Shown here: one piece after another, positions 58,796 to 64,000 of the stretch
How positions within the stretch are numbered: the first letter of the stretch is position 1
How the letters are laid out: each line of letters opens with the position of its first letter
Assembly (NCBI RefSeq): GCF_964340395.1
Contig: NC_135561.1
Coordinates: 19,391,740-19,455,739, forward strand
Direction: 5' to 3'
DNA length: 64,000 nt
Origin: Glandiceps talaboti
Lineage: Eukaryota; Hemichordata; Enteropneusta; Spengelidae
Made by a program: the position numbers and the translations under genes
The notes under the pieces: model-generated
What the model was told of the DNA's origin: nothing
Database searches by the model: none
What the model saw: the letters and a program-made list of their open reading frames with translations, nothing else

Positions 58796-61394
58796 AACAG
58801 TTAAAGCCCAACTCTGTACATGTGTTTATTTTAATTTCTAATGCCATAAAAAAAAATCATTTATATTTTTATTAATCTTTCATATACAGACTCCATTTCA
58901 GTGCTTAAACACTGTTCTCCCAATGGCACTTGTTGCAAAAGTACATACATACAAGTGTAGAAAAACAAACAAACAAAGGAGACACATCAGCACAAAAAGT
59001 TACAGGGGCACAGTGTACTTTAAAAAGATATCCAATTACATTACCAGACAATGTTTTTAAGATCTCTTTTAAAAATCGATTGGTTTGCAGCCTGATAATG
59101 TTGTCACGTGTACATGTACAGTATATCAATGCTCCAATAGCATAAACTAATGTTAGTGGTGGTAAGAACAGAATATTCTAGGGAAATCCATTTGGTTATA
59201 CAGTGGAGATGATGATCGTAGCACGTACATTGTAGGGACTAGACTAGACTGTACATGTATAATTTATTCATGAGCACAACAAGCTGTCTACATGTATGTC
59301 AATTTCATCATTTCTGGAGGTCTCTCCAACTCTTGACATTAGCAGGGATACTAAGTTTAAAGATTGTCTTCAACCAGACATGTGCATGTACACTCCAGTT
59401 CAATTGATAACGTTAAACATTTTGACATGTAAAAGCCAAATAATCTGCAGACAGAGACTTGTCATTATTAAGGTACATGTAGACATAGATTGGTCTCTTT
59501 GTATGCAAATGACGTTCAAGAAAAGTCTCTTTTGATTTGAGATTGTGCTTGTTCTAAGATTATGTATAGGTTGGTCTTGTAAGCTGTACATGTAGCTCTC
59601 TGCAGCGTATGTAGTGGTATAGAACCCGAGATAGTAGTAAATTACATTTACATATGTTGTATATACATTGTACTGTAGCTTGAATGATTCCCCCCACCCC
59701 CACCCCCCACCCCCCACCCCCCAAAAAAATTTGAAAATAAACAATAATGACTGTGAAATACTTGGCAGCTTTCAACGAGAGAATTCAATTTGGCCTTTTT
59801 TTCTGTTATTAAAGAAGTACAAAAGACTGCCACGTTAATGTTTTCTTTTAGACTTAGTGGAGTTAGATGTAGTCTGAGATTCAATTGCTTGAAAGACATT
59901 TGTGAAAGCCACTGTAGACAAGAAGACATCAGTTTGTATACAATTTACATAAGTATTTCTTTTTTTCTCCTAAGTCCAGACAAAAGTCATGTCAAAGCAT
60001 GCTTTAATACATGTAACTATGATATAAGATGTACTGTGTTCTCTTGACCATAGAGAAACCACAGTGATAAAACCATCCTTGTAACCTAGGCCACCATACT
60101 GGGCAGGTTTCTACCATGCTATGTTCTCCCCGCTGTAGAGAAACCACAGTGAGAACACCATACTGGGCAGCTAAACTATCTTACTGTGTAACATTCACAC
60201 ATACATGTAGGAGACTCTAAGCTGATGTATCCTGTAAGATTTGAGAAAGGGGGAAGGCTTCTATTGGAAGAATAAAAATAGACCAAATGAATCAATAGAA
60301 ATTAGAATGAAGTAGGTAGCCCTGGCATTTCCTAAAGCCTTTTTGTTCTGAAGGAGGGGTGGGGAGATTTCTAAAAGGAAAAGGTGAGAAGAATTTTGTA
60401 GGAAGATGAACACCAAGAAATTGAGGTGTATATAAGTGTAGCAGTTTATATTTGTATCTTTTGCCTTCATGTCTTGAAAGATTCATAAGAATGGGAGTGT
60501 TCTATAAGACTGTCTTGTCATGTAAAGGTTCAAGAGGGTGGGGTTCTGAGCCTTCATGTCTTGTTACAATGAGTTCAAGAAATACAGACTATACTGCCAT
60601 GTCTTGTGTACATGATGTAGTGTTAATACAAGAGAGACTGCCATGTCCTGTATGTGTACTGTAGTTTGTATCTGATGCTAAAAACAATGAATTGTTTCCA
60701 TGGTAACATTGTCCCTTCCATCATCAAAACACCATGGCTGGTCTCCTCATAGTGTACACAGTATACATGTACTGAACAGGAACTAGCATGTTTATTTTGT
60801 TTGACTCTGTCCAAACAGAGCCAAAATTTTATAGTAGACTTGATAAATAATCAGAACTCTGTAGAAGGCTATCCTGAAGCTTATCTTACTCTGAGGTGAA
60901 AAGTCCCATTCTATACCACACAGACAAAGCAAACACATGCTTACCCAATCAGAGTAGTGTCACTAAGTCAGTGTGTCATCACCCCTAGTAGTGGACATTG
61001 GTAAGGTCAACAAGACAAAATCCTCCTATCTCTCTCATGGCTACATCTTATCTCAGTTTATAAAGCCAAAGAGATAAGATGTATGCATGGACACACAATT
61101 TTGTTTTGTCTCAAGTTTTGTGCCCTCAAATACAGCATGTATGCTAACATTTTACAATATTTGTCTTGTAAATGAAATACAATTTTATTACACTTTGTAT
61201 TATAGAATTGCCAATTTTCTATAGATTGTAATAAAGTTATATCTAATCTAATCTAGACAAAAAGATCCCACCAATTTTAGCACTACATTGTAAATGGGAC
61301 TTGTCAATACATGACACTACTACTCAAATGTCTGAAGTTTTACATACAACCACAGAAATTTGTAGATTTATAAAATATTGACAGATAAATACAA
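58796..61394. other. No recognised gene; C-rich run and MITE terminus
   Basis: A run of CCCCCAC repeats at 59689-59722. 59205-59240 is a lone terminus of the 29451-30023 MITE family (reverse complement AGTCCCTACAATGTACGTGC). Nothing coding seen. Confidence 0.45.
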
Positions 61395-61650
61395 TATAGT
61401 ATTAAAGTGTAGTAGAGTGTAGTGTAGTATAGTGTAGTGTAGTGTAGTGTTGTAGTGTAGTCCTGTAGTATAGTTTATAGTGCAGTGTAGTGTAGTGTAG
61501 TGTAGTGTAGTATAGTTTGTAGTGTAGTGTAGTGTAATGTAGTGTAGTCCTGTAGTATAGTGTAGTGTAGTGTAGTGTAGTGTAGTGTAGTGTAGTGTAG
61601 TGTAGTGTAGTGTAGTGTGGTGTGGTGTGGTGTAGTGTGGTGTAGTGTAA
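61395..61650. repeat. (TGTAG)n pentamer array
   Basis: About 45 units with TATAG, TCCTG and TGTGG interruptions. The minus-strand T-L-H-Y-T frames are shadows. Confidence 0.95.
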
Positions 61651-62174
61651 AGTATACAACAGTACAGTATTTGTATTTTATTTGACATGAAATAATGTAA
61701 AACATATATTATCTACATTGTAGAATGAAAAATAACATACACATGTACAGAAACAACAAAAACACAAATATTAGATATAAAAATATGTACAAAACACTAA
61801 ACTACAGTATTGAATATGAAGAATTCAAGATAATAAAGAATTAGAGAATTTTCCAAAGCTAAATGTATTAATGATAAAATCATCATTTGAACTCTTTTGA
61901 AATATTCTTTTTGAAAAAAATGTTTAATTGGGTTCTAGCTTCAATAACAGATGTATTATTAATACTGCAATCCATTATTCTTTAACATGGATTTCATCAC
62001 CAATAGTTTTAGTATTACATGTACATAAATGACATTCTTTCATCTGAGGGAATTCCTTCATATCATAGTCTTTCAATTGGTAAATTATGTGCCCAGATAA
62101 AATGTATGACGGTGTAAGTTAAGAGTTGTAAATCATAATGACAAGAAAATGAAAAACATGGTGCCATGATTTAC
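61651..62174. other. No recognised gene
   Basis: AT-rich, no feature seen. Confidence 0.5.
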
Positions 62175-62273
62175 CTAGCCGAGTTCCTGTACGGTGTGTT
62201 ACGATTACTACGTAATGATCATCGAAACTCACGATGATCGTAGTAATCGTAAAACGTCATATAAGAGCTAGAA
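62175..62273. mobile_element. Compact hairpin MITE of the 29451-30023 family
   Basis: TTACGATTACTACGTAATGA with ATCATCG is followed after a few bases by CGATGATCGTAGTAATCGTA, so the element is almost only its two inverted ends. The outer parts (GAGTTCCTGTACGG; TATAAGAGCTAGAATATG) resemble the AGTCTAGTTCCTATA terminus. Confidence 0.6.
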
Positions 62274-64000
62274 TATGATTTCCCATACTTTTTTTACACG
62301 CTGTACATTTATACTTTGAGTATTAAATTACCGTCATGACCTCATACCAGGAGAGGGATTAACTATCTTACAAATATGATAACTAAAGTTTGGGTACTAC
62401 CATACACTTTAGACTTTGATTTAGTACCTAGGGTAAATTTACAGGGAGACCATTGCATTTAACTTTGTGTTGTCTGCAGATATATAAACACTGAAATGAT
62501 AACTTTATGGTGTTTGTACATGTAATGTATCTTGTGAATAAGGTAAATAATTATTGACTTTGGAATAAATTTATTATGCTCATAAATATTATCACTGTTG
62601 GAAGAAGCAACATACTTTGAGGAACTTGAGATCATTATTCAAGCATAATTAACTGATATGTCCACACATACTCATAAATAATTACTGATGTTGTATCAAT
62701 GAAACACTACTCACTACTAGGAGTATGTTTTATGGTGTCATGGTGTTAACTTGTTCAGACCACCATGTATGTGAGTACATGTAGTTAGTCTAGTTCCTAT
62801 ACAGTATCATTATGATTTATACTTTCACTCATAGTTTATAGAAACCACAGTTGGCATCCAGACTAGTGAATAGGTGTTATTTTACCAATGTAGACATTAT
62901 AAATGCATCAGTGCCAACTACATCTAGTACATGTACATTTGTATTGTTAGTAAAATTTGGCATTAGAAGGAAGAGTACATGTACTTGTCAGTTCCTGTTG
63001 TTGTTAGAATTTACCAATGGTCAATTTTCTGGTTCCAAGATGCATTGCGCTAGAGGACATCACTTATGTTGTTACAAGTCTTGTTTTGTCTTTATTACCG
63101 TACATTTTAAATGATGAAAAGACATGGTGACCTCTTTGATGATGAGTGATTTGATATAACAAAGACTAAACGCTATCATTTACAGAGGTGAATTTTACAG
63201 GTAAACCCAGGGTACAGTCAGATGACAGCCATCTCCCTGAGTAGCACATGCAACCCCCTCCTGGGTATACGTACATACATGGCATTGTATTGGGAGGTGC
63301 GCAATTTATCTTGGAACTGGCAACAGGTCTATTAAGGTGAGGTGATGACTGTCAGTGATGTATATATGCAGTATGATGACAGACAACAGCACCCTATTAA
63401 CTGCAGTGAACAGTTGAGTAGGCACTTGCAAGGTGCACATGAAATATAACGGTAGATGAATTCTAATTTATACAAATGTACCAAATTTACCCCAATGTAA
63501 TTTGAGGCACTTGCACATGACATACAGTATGACAGTACAAGAATTCTAATTTATGCAAGACTTACCCTAATGTACATGTAACTGGAGATTCCAAACCTTC
63601 GCAATAGCATTGAGTACATGATGTAACTTAATACTTTTGTTAGAACGACAACAATTAGCTAACACTGAACTTTGGTGCGTCACAAGAAATTTGTGTTTGC
63701 CAGTAGCATGTCAAATTGAATTAGAACCACACTGGTCACCACATGGGATCATTGGAACATGAAACTTTGAGAGCATACTTGTCACCTCATAGGGTTAGTG
63801 GAACACTAAACTTTGGTGCGTCACAAGAAATTGCTGTACGTCAGTGGCATGTCAAATTAGCTTTTAGGGAACTCTTTCAAAAGTCAAAAGAAACAGAAGT
63901 GTAAAAGTGGATATGGGTGCAAAAGTTAACAATACTAAGAACATGTAAAGTCCCATATGGTAGTAAAAGTCACTGATGTTTAGACGTTTTGACTTTTATA
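62274..64000. other. No recognised gene; repeat copies
   Basis: GTGGCATGTCAAAT-family copies at 63655-63720 and 63805-63865 (plus), sharing CTTTGGTGCGTCACAAGAAA. 62785-62865 resembles 41675-41760, with AGTCTAGTTCCTATACAGTA. Confidence 0.45.

Overview
This is a window of eukaryotic, AT-rich, intron-rich, repeat-laden DNA, most like a marine invertebrate genome. Support for that: three animal gene families (an ASB-type ankyrin/SOCS-box gene, a DM10-domain EFHC1 gene and an F-box/beta-helix FBXO10 gene), spliceosomal GT-AG introns, many micro- and minisatellites, and pervasive TACATGTA-like palindromes. I cannot name the species or phylum.

Layout. 1-3.4 kb: microsatellites, a small TTAA-flanked inverted-repeat element, and a broken LINE tail. 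3.45-4.79 kb (+): one-exon ASB-like gene. 5.2-8.3 kb: three large minisatellites. 11.7-17.2 kb (+): complete EFHC1 orthologue, 8 coding exons, 644 aa, every junction checked for phase. 17.9-25.7 kb: no gene; SINE-like copies, a 22-bp minisatellite and three fold-back elements. 26.0-41.8 kb (-): complete FBXO10 orthologue, 10 coding exons, 980 aa, ending in a CaaX box (CVIL). Its introns carry MITEs, SINEs and minisatellites. 42-49 kb: repeats, including an element bounded by convergent 16-bp arrays and a recent 361-bp duplication. 49.2-52.2 kb: possible divergent promoter region and two weak plus-strand exon candidates. 52.2-64 kb: no recognised gene; a tRNA-derived SINE, a hairpin MITE and a TGTAG pentamer array.

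The genes do not form a pathway. ASB and FBXO10 proteins are both substrate-receptor types for cullin-RING ubiquitin ligases (CUL5/Elongin BC and CUL1/SKP1), while EFHC1 is an axonemal microtubule protein; their proximity implies nothing functional. I found no CRISPR, prokaryotic, viral or toxin system.

The most unusual structure is inside FBXO10. The exon 6/intron 6 boundary, including its 5' splice site, has been amplified into a 23-copy minisatellite of 33-35 bp units, so the true donor is followed by about two dozen copies of itself.
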